This document shows, one piece after another, positions 44,503 to 53,098 of a stretch of 64,000 nucleotides of DNA. The notes under the pieces were generated by a model. It searched no databases. It saw only the letters and a program-made list of their open reading frames with translations, and was not told where the DNA came from. The position numbers and the translations under genes were made by a program. Positions within the stretch are counted from its first letter, which is position 1. The number at the start of each line of letters is the position of its first letter. The DNA is taken from contig NZ_JACIFO010000004.1 of the NCBI RefSeq assembly GCF_014197445.1, positions 124,001 to 188,000 of the forward strand, given 5' to 3'. The DNA comes from Mesonia hippocampi. Its GTDB lineage: Bacteria; Bacteroidota; Bacteroidia; Flavobacteriales; Flavobacteriaceae.

Positions 44503-45777
44503 ATGATAGAATATAATTACCAAAACACTTTAAATTACGCAAAAGAGCAAGACCATAAAGACCCACTTCGTGATTTTAAAGAACAATTCCATATCCCTAT
44601 TTCAGCAAACGGAGAACCTCAACTATATTTCTGCGGAAACTCCCTTGGCCTACAACCCAAACTCACCAAAGCATACTTAGAAGAAGAACTTAACGATTGG
44701 GCTACACTTGGCGTAGAAGGACACTTCGAAGCAAAAAACCCTTGGATGCCTTACCATGAGCTTCTTACCGAGAAAATGGCAAAAATTGTAGGCGCAAAAC
44801 CTATAGAGGTAGTGATGATGAATACCTTAACGGTAAACCTTCACCTAATGATGGTTTCTTTTTACCGTCCTACCAGCAAAAAATTTAAAATTATTATCGA
44901 AAAAGATGCTTTTCCTTCAGATAAATATGCAGTAGAATCTCAAATAAAAGCACACGATTATAATCCCGAAGAAGCTTTAATTTTATGGGAACCAAGACCA
45001 GGAGAAGAACTCTGCAGGTTTGAAGACCTAGAAGCCATTATGCAACAACATGGTGATGAAGTTGCCCTCCTACTTATTGGGTCTACCAATTATTATACAG
45101 GACAATCTTTCCCTATTAAAAAAATAACAACCCTAGGACATCAATACAACGCAAAAGTAGGAATAGACTTAGCACACGGAGCAGGAAACATACAACCTAA
45201 CCTACACGACAACGGCCCCGATTTTGCCGTTTGGTGCTCTTATAAGTACTTAAACAGCGGCCCAGGAAGTGTTGGTGGTTGCTTTGTACACGAAAGGCAT
45301 GCAAACAACAATAGCTTAAAACGCTATGCTGGTTGGTGGGGACACGATAAAAAAACACGCTTTAACATGCGCTATGATTTTACCCCAATCGAAGGCGCAG
45401 AAGGTTGGCAACTAAGTAACCCTCCTATTCTATCAATGGCGGCAATCCGAGCATCATTAGACGTTTTTGACCTTGCAGGATTTGAGAACATCAGAGAAAA
45501 ATCGGTTAAACTTACAGGATATTTAGAATACCTTTTAAAAGATTTGGAAGGTGAAAAAATAGAAATTATCACCCCTAGAAACGCTAACGAACGTGGTTGC
45601 CAATTATCAATAAAACTAAAAAATGCCGACAAAAGCTTATTTGATAAGTTAATGAAAGCTGGAGTAATTACCGATTGGAGAGAACCCAACGTAATTAGAC
45701 TTGCACCCGCTCCTTTATACAACTCTTTCGAGGATGTTTATAAAATGGTTCAGATTCTTAAAAACCTACTCGCATGA
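44503..45777 (+). CDS. kynU: Kynureninase
   Basis: A 424-residue PLP enzyme that cleaves kynurenine or 3-hydroxykynurenine to anthranilate or 3-hydroxyanthranilate plus alanine. Visible blocks are PQLYFCGNSLGLQPK, EVVMMNTLTVNLHLMM, GIDLAHGAGNIQPNLHDNGPDFAVWCSYKYLNSGPGSVGG (PLP lysine in SYKYLN), WWGHDKKTRFNM and DWREPNVIRLAPAPLYNSFEDV. An in-frame TTG at 44488 exists but 44503 is the first ATG. It is the first gene of a seven-gene operon; its stop overlaps kmo by 4 nt. Confidence 0.95.
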   Translation: MIEYNYQNTLNYAKEQDHKDPLRDFKEQFHIPISANGEPQLYFCGNSLGLQPKLTKAYLEEELNDWATLGVEGHFEAKNPWMPYHELLTEKMAKIVGAKPIEVVMMNTLTVNLHLMMVSFYRPTSKKFKIIIEKDAFPSDKYAVESQIKAHDYNPEEALILWEPRPGEELCRFEDLEAIMQQHGDEVALLLIGSTNYYTGQSFPIKKITTLGHQYNAKVGIDLAHGAGNIQPNLHDNGPDFAVWCSYKYLNSGPGSVGGCFVHERHANNNSLKRYAGWWGHDKKTRFNMRYDFTPIEGAEGWQLSNPPILSMAAIRASLDVFDLAGFENIREKSVKLTGYLEYLLKDLEGEKIEIITPRNANERGCQLSIKLKNADKSLFDKLMKAGVITDWREPNVIRLAPAPLYNSFEDVYKMVQILKNLLA

Positions 45778-47165
45778 AAAAAGAAAATATAATGATTATA
45801 GGTGCAGGCCCTTGTGGCTCGCTATTAGCCCTTCGCCTAGCTCAACTCGGATACAACATAACGGTTTATGAGAAAAGACCAGATTTAAGAAATACCGATA
45901 TTTCGGCTGGTAAATCTATCAACTTAGCCTTATCAGACCGAGGGTTAAAAGCCATGCAAATGGTTGGGGTAACCGATAAAGTAAAAGAATTATGTATCCC
46001 TATGAACGGAAGGATGATTCATCCTAATCAAGAAGAAAACTTTCTCTCTCCTTATAGTGGACTGGAGGAAGAGTACATCAACTCCATATCCCGAACAGAT
46101 TTAAACGCACTACTTATCGACGAGGCTGAAAAAATGCCTAATGTAAGCATACATTTTAACCAAGAATGCCTCTCGGTAGATTTAGAGAAAACACAAGCCA
46201 GCTTTCAAGATTACCAAACCAAAGAAACCTATCATAAAACTGCCGATTTAATCTTCGGAACAGACGGAGCAGGTTCTGCTTTAAGAAAAAGTATGATGGA
46301 CAGCCATGAGTTTCTATTTAGCTACTCGCAAGATTACCTCACGCATGGCTATAAAGAACTCTCTATAGAACCTAATGCCAAAGGTGAATTTCAGCTCTAT
46401 AAAAACGCCCTACACATCTGGCCTCGTAAAGAAAATATGCTGATTGCCCTTCCTAACCTCGACGGAAGCTTTACAGTAACCCTATTTCTAGCCTACAAAA
46501 CAGGGGAGCACAACTTTAATAACCTTACTACACCTGAAAAAGTAGAAAGCTATTTTAAAGAATTTTATCCCGATGCTTTTGCCTTAATGCCTAATTTAGG
46601 AAAAGAATTTTTTGAAAACCCTACAGGAACTTTAGGCACTGTAAAATGCACACCCTGGCAAAGCTATGGCAAAACCCTGCTTATGGGAGACGCTGCTCAC
46701 GCCATTGTCCCTTTTTACGGACAAGGAATGAACGCCTCTTTTGAAGATGTTGTTGTTTTTAACGAAGCCTTAAAAAAACACCAAGGCAACTGGGAAGATA
46801 CCTTTAATCGCTACGAAAAAATGCGTAAAAAAGATACTGATGCTATTGCCGACCTTGCGATTGACAACTTTCATGAAATGAAAGCACATACCGCAGCTCC
46901 TATTTTTCAAGAAAAAAGAAAATTAGAAACTGCTTTCGAAGAAAATACCCCTAAAGAATACGCTTCCAAATATCGCTTAGTTACCTTCCAGGAAGAAATA
47001 GGCTACGCCGAAGCCATGGCAAAAGGAAGAGCTCAAGACAAGGCTATCCTTCAATTAATTGCAGAAAATAAAATAAACAACAAGATGTCGCTACAAGAAA
47101 AACTAAATCTTGTACAAGAACAAACACAAAAAATATTAACCGAAAAAGACTTATTAGCGTATTAA
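45774..47165 (+). CDS. kmo: Kynurenine 3-monooxygenase
   Basis: A 463-residue FAD enzyme that hydroxylates kynurenine with NADPH and O2. The FAD-binding GxGxxG is in MIIGAGPCGSLLALRLAQLGYNITVYEKR, the substrate region has SAGKSINLALSDRGLKAMQ, the GD motif is LLMGDAAHAIVPFYGQGMNASFEDV, and the C-terminal membrane-type helix is weak. The order with kynU shows the 3-hydroxyanthranilate branch of tryptophan catabolism. ATG overlaps the kynU stop as ATGA, which suggests coupled translation. Confidence 0.95.
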   Translation: MKKENIMIIGAGPCGSLLALRLAQLGYNITVYEKRPDLRNTDISAGKSINLALSDRGLKAMQMVGVTDKVKELCIPMNGRMIHPNQEENFLSPYSGLEEEYINSISRTDLNALLIDEAEKMPNVSIHFNQECLSVDLEKTQASFQDYQTKETYHKTADLIFGTDGAGSALRKSMMDSHEFLFSYSQDYLTHGYKELSIEPNAKGEFQLYKNALHIWPRKENMLIALPNLDGSFTVTLFLAYKTGEHNFNNLTTPEKVESYFKEFYPDAFALMPNLGKEFFENPTGTLGTVKCTPWQSYGKTLLMGDAAHAIVPFYGQGMNASFEDVVVFNEALKKHQGNWEDTFNRYEKMRKKDTDAIADLAIDNFHEMKAHTAAPIFQEKRKLETAFEENTPKEYASKYRLVTFQEEIGYAEAMAKGRAQDKAILQLIAENKINNKMSLQEKLNLVQEQTQKILTEKDLLAY

Positions 47166-47186
47166 TTCACGCTAAATAAAAACAGC

Positions 47187-47948
47187 ATGACACAAGACGA
47201 AATTGCACTAAAGCTAGATGAAGCCGCTAGGAAATGTAAACCCATAGCACAACTAGCCGCAACAGAAAATATAACCCTCGAAGAAGCTTACAACATCCAG
47301 CGCTTATCTATCAATAAACGTATAGAACGCGGCGAAAAAACCACAGGCTTTAAGCTGGGTTTTACCAGTAGAGCTAAAATGGAACAAATGGGAGTTCACG
47401 ATTTAATCTGGGGAATTCTTACCGATAAAATGCATATTGCACCAGAAGAAGAGGTAAGTTTAAACCAGTGGATTCATCCCAGAGCAGAACCTGAAATAGC
47501 ATTTAGGTTAAATCAAGACATAACAGAAGCCATTGGGTTAAGCGAAATTCATAACTATATTGATAAAATGGCTCCTGCTATCGAGATTATAGACTCACGC
47601 TATGAGAACTTTAAATTTTCTTTAGAAGATGTTGTTGCAGACAATTGTTCTTCTACAGGTTATGTTATTGGAAATTGGATTGATGTAGATACCAATATTT
47701 CAGAATTAAATATTTCCCTGCACATAGATGGTAAAACTGTCGAAACAGGAAAAACCTCAGCTATTTTAGACAACCCATTACAATCTGTTGTAGAACTCAC
47801 ACGCTTAGCCCAAAAAGCAGAAGTTCCTTTAAAAAAGGGAGATATTGTACTTGCTGGGGCTGCCACAGCGGCCATTTATCTAAAAGAAAATCAACACATC
47901 GAAGTACAAGTAGAAAAAATGGGGAACGTAGCGTTTCGTGTAAAATAA
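47187..47948 (+). CDS. 2-oxo-3-hexenedioate (4-oxalocrotonate) decarboxylase family enzyme
   Basis: A 253-residue member of the fumarylacetoacetase-like XylI/DmpH and hydratase family: RGEKTTGFKLGFTSRAKMEQMGVHDLIWGILTDKM, PRAEPEIAFRL (metal-ligand Glu residues), PAIEIIDSRYENFKFSLEDVVADNCSSTGYVIG and DIVLAGAATAAIYL are family blocks. In the tryptophan lower pathway the product of the deaminase, 2-oxo-3-hexenedioate, is decarboxylated to 2-oxopent-4-enoate. Its operon position between kmo and the deaminase gene supports this. A hydratase role is the alternative, as the folds are alike. Confidence 0.85.
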   Translation: MTQDEIALKLDEAARKCKPIAQLAATENITLEEAYNIQRLSINKRIERGEKTTGFKLGFTSRAKMEQMGVHDLIWGILTDKMHIAPEEEVSLNQWIHPRAEPEIAFRLNQDITEAIGLSEIHNYIDKMAPAIEIIDSRYENFKFSLEDVVADNCSSTGYVIGNWIDVDTNISELNISLHIDGKTVETGKTSAILDNPLQSVVELTRLAQKAEVPLKKGDIVLAGAATAAIYLKENQHIEVQVEKMGNVAFRVK

Positions 47949-47957
47949 TTAGTAAAA

Positions 47958-48377
47958 ATGAAAGGAAAAGTAATTCAAGGCAAAGCAACTCCAAGAGGAA
48001 AATACCCACATGTAAAACGTGTTGGTGATTTTATTTTTGTTTCTGGTACCAGTTCTAGACGTCCAGACAACACTTTTGAAGGAGTCGAAGTTGATAAATT
48101 TGGCACCACCACTTTAGACATTAAAAAGCAAACCGCCGCCGTACTTCAAAATATAAATAGTATCTTACAAGAGGAAGGCGCCTCGCTTAAAGATGTAGTC
48201 GATGTGACTACTTTTTTAGTAAACATGAACGATTTTAAAGGTTATAACGAAACTTATGGCGAATTTTTCGATGCAGAAACAGGTCCTACTCGAACTACAG
48301 TCGCCGCACATCAGCTTCCGCATCCGCATTTGCTTATAGAAATAAAAGTAATTGCTTATAAAAAACAAAACGCCTAA
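47958..48377 (+). CDS. RidA-family protein, probable 2-aminomuconate deaminase
   Basis: A 139-residue YjgF/RidA-fold protein: [83 protein letters not shown] and [27 protein letters not shown]. The Arg in TRTTV is the carboxylate-binding residue of active RidA enzymes. The extended RRPDNTFEG loop and the operon (dehydrogenase directly after, decarboxylase before) support the 2-aminomuconate deaminase type (AmnD/NbaF). It overlaps the next gene by one base (TAATG). Confidence 0.85.
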   Translation: MKGKVIQGKATPRGKYPHVKRVGDFIFVSGTSSRRPDNTFEGVEVDKFGTTTLDIKKQTAAVLQNINSILQEEGASLKDVVDVTTFLVNMNDFKGYNETYGEFFDAETGPTRTTVAAHQLPHPHLLIEIKVIAYKKQNA

Positions 48378-49825
48378 TGCAAATAGAAAACTATATCGAT
48401 GGTGCTTTCTACCCTCCTATACAAAACGAGTGGTTAGACAACTTTAATCCATCAACGGGAGAGGTTTATGGTACAATTCCAAGTAGCAATACCCCCGATG
48501 TTGAAAAAGCTGTAATCGCTGCAGAAAAAGCATTCCCCGCTTGGAGCAACACCAGCATAGAGGAACGCAGTGCTTGGTTATTTAAAATTGCACAAGCCAT
48601 TGAAGACAAACTAGAAGATTTTGCCTTAGCAGAAACCATTGATAATGGCAAACCTATCTCATTAGCCAAAAAGGTAGATATCCCTAGAGCGATAAGCAAT
48701 TTTAGGTTTTATGCCAATGCCATTACTCAATTTTCAAGCAATGCACATGAAACTACAGGAAGAAACACCATAAACTTCACCTTGCGTAAACCCATTGGTG
48801 TTGTAGGCTGTATTTCACCTTGGAACCTCCCCCTATATCTTTTTAGCTGGAAAATTGCCCCTGCATTGGCGGCAGGAAATTGTGTGATAGCCAAGCCCAG
48901 CGAGGTTACTCCTATGACAGCTTTTTTATTAGCAAAAATCTGCCAAGAAATCAATCTTCCTAAAGGGGTATTAAACATCATTCACGGTTTAGGAAGCCAA
49001 GTAGGACAAAGCATTACCGAGCATCCTAAAATCAAAGCCATATCATTTACTGGCGGCACAAAAACAGGAGAACATATTGCCCGTACCGCTGCCCCTATGT
49101 TCAAAAAGCTTTCGTTAGAATTGGGCGGAAAAAACCCCAACATCATTTTTGCTGATTGCGATTATGACAAAATGCTAGAAACCACTGTAAAATCATCCTT
49201 TGCTAACCAAGGACAAATATGCCTTTGCGGTTCTCGTATTTTTATAGAAAAAAGCATTTATACAAAATTTAAAACCGACTTTATCGAAAAGGTAAAACAG
49301 TTAAAAGTAGGCAACCCACTAGCCAAGGATGTTAGTTTAGGAGCTTTGGTATCTAAAAGTCATTTAGAAAAAGTAGAAGCCTACATCAAAAGTGCTCCCA
49401 AACAACAAGCCAATATCCTTTATGGCGGTAAGAAAGTAACTGTTGAAGGATTTGAGAAGGGATATTACCTTGAACCTACTATTATCGAAGTGCCTTCTAA
49501 CCAATGTGCACTTAACCAAGAAGAAATTTTTGGCCCCGTAGTAACCTTGTTGCCTTTTTCTTCTGAAGAAGAAGTATTAAGCTATGCAAACGATGTTCGT
49601 TATGGCTTATCTGCAAGCCTTTGGACAACCAATATCAATCGGGCTATGCGATTAAGCAACCAATTAGAAGCGGGTATTGTTTGGGTAAACACTTGGTTAA
49701 ACAGAGACTTACGAACACCTTTTGGCGGAATGAAAGACAGCGGCGTAGGAAGAGAAGGTGGCCATTACGCGCTAGCGTTTTTTACCGAACCCAAAAACAT
49801 TTGTATCCAATACACCGCCAATTAA
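48377..49825 (+). CDS. Aldehyde dehydrogenase, probable 2-aminomuconic semialdehyde dehydrogenase
   Basis: A 482-residue NAD-dependent aldehyde dehydrogenase. Key parts are GVVGCISPWNLPLYLFSWKIAPALAAGNCVIAKPSEVTP, ISFTGGTKTGEHI, the general base Glu in KLSLELGGKNPN, the catalytic Cys in SSFANQGQICLCGSRIF and EEIFGPVVTLLPF near the end. The ending LNRDLRTPFGGMKDSGVGREGGHYALAFFTEPKNICIQY is typical of the AMSDH/hydroxymuconic semialdehyde group. It oxidises 2-aminomuconic semialdehyde, following decarboxylation by the ACMSD encoded next. Confidence 0.9.
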   Translation: MQIENYIDGAFYPPIQNEWLDNFNPSTGEVYGTIPSSNTPDVEKAVIAAEKAFPAWSNTSIEERSAWLFKIAQAIEDKLEDFALAETIDNGKPISLAKKVDIPRAISNFRFYANAITQFSSNAHETTGRNTINFTLRKPIGVVGCISPWNLPLYLFSWKIAPALAAGNCVIAKPSEVTPMTAFLLAKICQEINLPKGVLNIIHGLGSQVGQSITEHPKIKAISFTGGTKTGEHIARTAAPMFKKLSLELGGKNPNIIFADCDYDKMLETTVKSSFANQGQICLCGSRIFIEKSIYTKFKTDFIEKVKQLKVGNPLAKDVSLGALVSKSHLEKVEAYIKSAPKQQANILYGGKKVTVEGFEKGYYLEPTIIEVPSNQCALNQEEIFGPVVTLLPFSSEEEVLSYANDVRYGLSASLWTTNINRAMRLSNQLEAGIVWVNTWLNRDLRTPFGGMKDSGVGREGGHYALAFFTEPKNICIQYTAN

Positions 49826-49868
49826 TAATTTTAAAAAAGCATTCCTACACCCAGCTAAAACTAATTTA

Positions 49869-50954
49869 ATGAAAAGAAAACTGCGCATCAACGGACACTC
49901 ACATTTACTTCCATACCCAGAAGAAATTCCTCAATTCATGAAAGATAAAGAAATATTTTGGGTAGATGAAGAACGAAAATATATGCTCCAAAAAAATTGG
50001 AGACGCCCCGTAACCGATTCTAGTTTTTTCTTGGACGAAAAATTAGAATGGATGGAGCGCTTTGAAATAGATCACGCCGTTGTTTTAAACCTATCACAAC
50101 TCTACGGGAACGGCTTACGTGTTGAAGAAATGAAACAAGCCTTGCGTTTTCAAAACGATTTTAACGCACGCATCCAGCACGACCATCCTTCAAAATTTAC
50201 ATGTGGTTTTGTAGTACACCCTGGTTTTGTAAGAGGTGCTTTATGGGAAATTGAACGCTGCGTAGAAGAATTAGGTATGAGTTTACTTTGTTTACCTACA
50301 CATTACATGGATAGTATAGGCACCTGGCGTTGTATTTTTGATGAAGAAAACGAACCTATTTTTGAGCTTGCCAACAAATACAACCTTGCGGTAGAAATAC
50401 ACCCTTATGATGGCGAAAAATTTATCAATCTTGAAAATACCGCTTGGCGTTTTCATTTAATTTGGATGCTTGCCCAATGTGCAGATGCCTATCATTTTCT
50501 TACCTTAAATGGTTACCCCGATAAATACCCAAATATGCGTGTATGTTTTGCTCACGGCGGACAATTAGCGCAAATTAATTTAGGAAGAAGAATTCAAGGT
50601 TTTGATGGTCGCCCAGATTTATTTGAAGGAAAAACACACCCTAGAAAATCGGTAGGACATCCTAATATTTTCTTTGATACCCTTGTACACGATACAGGCT
50701 CATTAAAGCTTTTGGTAGAAAACCAAAAACCAAAACAAATTATTATGGGACTAGACGACCCTTACCCGCTTGGAGAAATGGAAAGTGCTCCACAATCATC
50801 TTACCCCGGTAAAATTCTAGATTTAGCTGTAGAACGAGAAATTATTACCCCAAAACAATATGATGACATCTGGGAAAACAACGTAATTACATGGCTTTGT
50901 GGAAAAGATGAAAAAGCAAAAAAAGCACTTATCAAACGTATTTTAAACGAATAA
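49869..50954 (+). CDS. Amidohydrolase-family decarboxylase, probable ACMSD
   Basis: A 361-residue TIM-barrel amidohydrolase-2 protein. Metal residues show as HSH in INGHSHLLPYPEE, the His in AVEIHPYDG and in CFAHGGQLAQINLGRRIQGFDGRPDL, and the Asp in MGLDDPYPLG. This matches 2-amino-3-carboxymuconate-6-semialdehyde decarboxylase (ACMSD), which removes CO2 from the ring-opened product of 3-hydroxyanthranilate and steers it to catabolism rather than quinolinate. The insertion LQKNWRRPVTDSSFFLDEKL is larger than in the human enzyme. It follows the dehydrogenase by 43 nt, the largest gap in the operon. Confidence 0.88.
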   Translation: MKRKLRINGHSHLLPYPEEIPQFMKDKEIFWVDEERKYMLQKNWRRPVTDSSFFLDEKLEWMERFEIDHAVVLNLSQLYGNGLRVEEMKQALRFQNDFNARIQHDHPSKFTCGFVVHPGFVRGALWEIERCVEELGMSLLCLPTHYMDSIGTWRCIFDEENEPIFELANKYNLAVEIHPYDGEKFINLENTAWRFHLIWMLAQCADAYHFLTLNGYPDKYPNMRVCFAHGGQLAQINLGRRIQGFDGRPDLFEGKTHPRKSVGHPNIFFDTLVHDTGSLKLLVENQKPKQIIMGLDDPYPLGEMESAPQSSYPGKILDLAVEREIITPKQYDDIWENNVITWLCGKDEKAKKALIKRILNE

Positions 50955-50956
50955 TT

Positions 50957-51598
50957 ATGAACTTTTTACCAGAAGAACTAGAACAATACATTGATGATCA
51001 CTCTGCCAAAGAGCCTGAATTATTACAGCAATTAAATAGAGAAACACACCTGAAAATTCTTCGTCCCAGAATGCTAAGTGGGCATTACCAAGGTAGGGTG
51101 TTAAGCATGTTGAGTAAACTTATTTCCCCGAAACATATTTTAGAAATTGGAACTTATACCGGTTACTCTGCCTTATGCCTAGCAGAAGGAATGCAAAAAA
51201 AAGGAATTTTAGATACCATAGATATTAATGAAGAGCTTTTTGATTTTCAACAAAAATACTTTCATGCGTCTGCGCTTAGCAATCAAATTAAACAACATAT
51301 AGGCAATGCTTTATCTATTATTCCTAAATTAGAGCGAACCTATGATTTGGTTTTTATAGATGCCGATAAAAGTAATTACTCCAACTATTTTGACCTTATT
51401 TTACCAAAAATGAACAAAGGAGGCGTAATTTTATCAGACAATGTACTTTGGAGCGGAAAAGTAATCGAGCCGCTTACTAAAGGAGATAAGGATACCGAGG
51501 CTTTATTGAGCTATAATAAAAAAGTTAATGAAGACCCTCGGGTAGAAACCGTATTGCTCCCAATTAGAGACGGCCTCACCATTACACGAGTAAAATAA
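50957..51598 (+). CDS. Class I O-methyltransferase
   Basis: A 213-residue SAM methyltransferase of the catechol-O-methyltransferase-like family 3. It has LEIGTYTGYSALCLAEGM (SAM loop), LDTIDINEELFDFQQKYF, VFIDADKSNYSNYFDLILPKMNKGGVILSDNVLWSGKV (metal-binding Asp and Asn) and ends with GLTITRVK. Close relatives include TrmR, which acts on tRNA, and small-molecule catechol methyltransferases. It starts 2 nt after ACMSD and so belongs to the operon, but a target in the pathway is uncertain. Confidence 0.85.
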   Translation: MNFLPEELEQYIDDHSAKEPELLQQLNRETHLKILRPRMLSGHYQGRVLSMLSKLISPKHILEIGTYTGYSALCLAEGMQKKGILDTIDINEELFDFQQKYFHASALSNQIKQHIGNALSIIPKLERTYDLVFIDADKSNYSNYFDLILPKMNKGGVILSDNVLWSGKVIEPLTKGDKDTEALLSYNKKVNEDPRVETVLLPIRDGLTITRVK

Positions 51599-51606
51599 GT
51601 TGAATT

Positions 51607-52149
51607 TTGAATGAAAGCAACATCCCGATAACGCGTAATCTACGGCACTATTATAAACGATTTTCGAATAGCTTTCGGGTTAACTTTATATTCTTATCGT
51701 TTGGTTTGCTATGCTTTGTTTATACCGATATTTTTATTCTTCCTTCTAAAATAGAAAAAGATACCATTATAAACATCAACAAAGAAGTGCTCCGAAATGG
51801 CGATTATTTAGAAATATTGGGATATAGGCATTTTACAAAAGGGAAGAAAATATTTATGAATGCCCATTTGCTAGAAACCAGAGAAATAAAACTGTATTAC
51901 AGTCCTATTCTTGGGCTGATGAAAGATGTAAGAGAAATCGCTAAACCTGAAAAATCTAATCGGAAATACCTATCAAACGGGCTAACTCCTTTTAAAAAGT
52001 ATTTTTCATTTATCTTGTTTATCAGTAACGGAATAGGCATTTATTTTATGCTTAGTAAAAGAAAAATAAGCGAAAACACCTATTACAACATTGTTTATTT
52101 CAACCTTATTGCAGGAATTATCTTTTTACTATTTATTGTGTTGTACTAG
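51607..52149 (+). CDS. Hypothetical membrane protein
   Basis: A 180-residue protein with about three hydrophobic segments (residues about 24-46, 134-152 and 160-180) and a soluble middle part (INKEVLRNGDYLEILGYRHFTKGKKIFMNAHLLETREIKLYYSPILGLMKDV). I do not recognise the family. The only usable start is TTG at 51607; no nearby ATG gives the first helix. It begins 8 nt after the O-methyltransferase stop and ends inside the convergent PAP2 gene with a 17-nt overlap. No clear function can be inferred. Confidence 0.55.
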   Translation: MNESNIPITRNLRHYYKRFSNSFRVNFIFLSFGLLCFVYTDIFILPSKIEKDTIININKEVLRNGDYLEILGYRHFTKGKKIFMNAHLLETREIKLYYSPILGLMKDVREIAKPEKSNRKYLSNGLTPFKKYFSFILFISNGIGIYFMLSKRKISENTYYNIVYFNLIAGIIFLLFIVLY

Positions 52150-52705
52150 GTTTATTTTGGCTTATTAAATATTTTATGCCATAAAAAACCGCCACACCTA
52201 CAATTGCCCCTAAAAAGTAACCCACTAAAATATCTAACGGATAATGCACACCTACATAAATACGGCTATACGCAAATAATAAAGGCCATAAAAATAAGAG
52301 AAAAATCCATTTATTTTTATGCGTAAACCAGCACACTACATACACCACTATTGCCATAGAAGTTGCGCTATGCCCAGAAACAAAGCTAAAATGCGTAGCG
52401 TCGTGAAGTACTCGTATTTGTTCGCTTATTTTTGTATAATGACTAGGCCGTAACCTACCAACAGCTACTTTAATCCATTGGGCAAGCCCAAAGGAAATTC
52501 CAAAACTTAGCAAATACCCTAAAATAGCTACATAAAACTTAGGATAACTAAGTGCTTTAAAAAAGAGGATTGTTATAAAAAGATACAAAGGTATCCAAAA
52601 CCATATACGGGTAACAAGCAACCAAAAAGCATCATAACGGAGAGAACCTAAATTGTTAAGATAAATAAGTAGCTGCTCGTCATAATGCAGAAACTGTTCT
52701 AGCAT
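52133..52705 (-). CDS. PAP2-family membrane phosphatase
   Basis: A 190-residue membrane protein with about six helices and the PAP2 phosphatase signature: WIKVAVGRLRPSH (KxxxxxxRP), FSFVSGHSATSMAI (PSGH-like) and SRIYVGVHYPLDILVG (SRxxxxxHxxxD). It dephosphorylates a lipid phosphate such as undecaprenyl or phosphatidic phosphate in the envelope. Its ATG overlaps the stop of tatA by one base, so it is cotranscribed with it. Its 3' end overlaps the convergent hypothetical gene. Confidence 0.92.
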   Translation of the reverse strand: MLEQFLHYDEQLLIYLNNLGSLRYDAFWLLVTRIWFWIPLYLFITILFFKALSYPKFYVAILGYLLSFGISFGLAQWIKVAVGRLRPSHYTKISEQIRVLHDATHFSFVSGHSATSMAIVVYVVCWFTHKNKWIFLLFLWPLLFAYSRIYVGVHYPLDILVGYFLGAIVGVAVFYGIKYLISQNKPSTTQ

Positions 52706-52989
52706 TAAGGCCTGCGCTTTATAGAACCAGTAAACTCTTCTAACTCTTTTTGCACATCATCTACTTCTTTCTGAATATCTGCAGTAGTTTCAGAAAAGCC
52801 TTGTGTATGTTTCTCTGCGCTGTTAGAAATTTCAGATTTAATATCGTTGGTAGCGTCTTTTAACGTACGCATACCTTTGCCTAATCCTCGAGCTATTTCG
52901 GGGATTTTATCGGCACCAAATACGATTACCAATACAAACATGATAAAAGTTATTTCGGCTCCGCTAATAAATAAAGGTAATACGGGCAT
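52705..52989 (-). CDS. tatA: Sec-independent translocase subunit TatA
   Basis: A 94-residue protein with one N-terminal membrane helix (ISGAEITFIMFVLVIVFGADKIPEIARGLGKGMRTLKDATNDIKSEI). The helix followed by FGADKIPEIARGLGKG amphipathic segment is the TatA/E hallmark. The C-terminal half is charged. TatA oligomers form the pore for twin-arginine substrates; one probable Tat substrate is encoded nearby at 56412. No tatC is in the window. Confidence 0.92.
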   Translation of the reverse strand: MPVLPLFISGAEITFIMFVLVIVFGADKIPEIARGLGKGMRTLKDATNDIKSEISNSAEKHTQGFSETTADIQKEVDDVQKELEEFTGSIKRRP

Positions 52990-53004
52990 GATAAAATATT
53001 TTTA

Positions 53005-53012
53005 CAAAATTA
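53005..53012 (-). promoter_or_regulatory. -7 box of the tatA operon
   Basis: The minus strand reads TAATTTTG, an exact TAnnTTTG, 16 nt before the tatA ATG. Confidence 0.5.
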
Positions 53013-53098
53013 CTATAAAAAACGGACTTACAACATAGGCTTTTCTATATAATTTTCAATCTCCTAAATACACTTGTTTATAAAAAAACGCCACTGCT

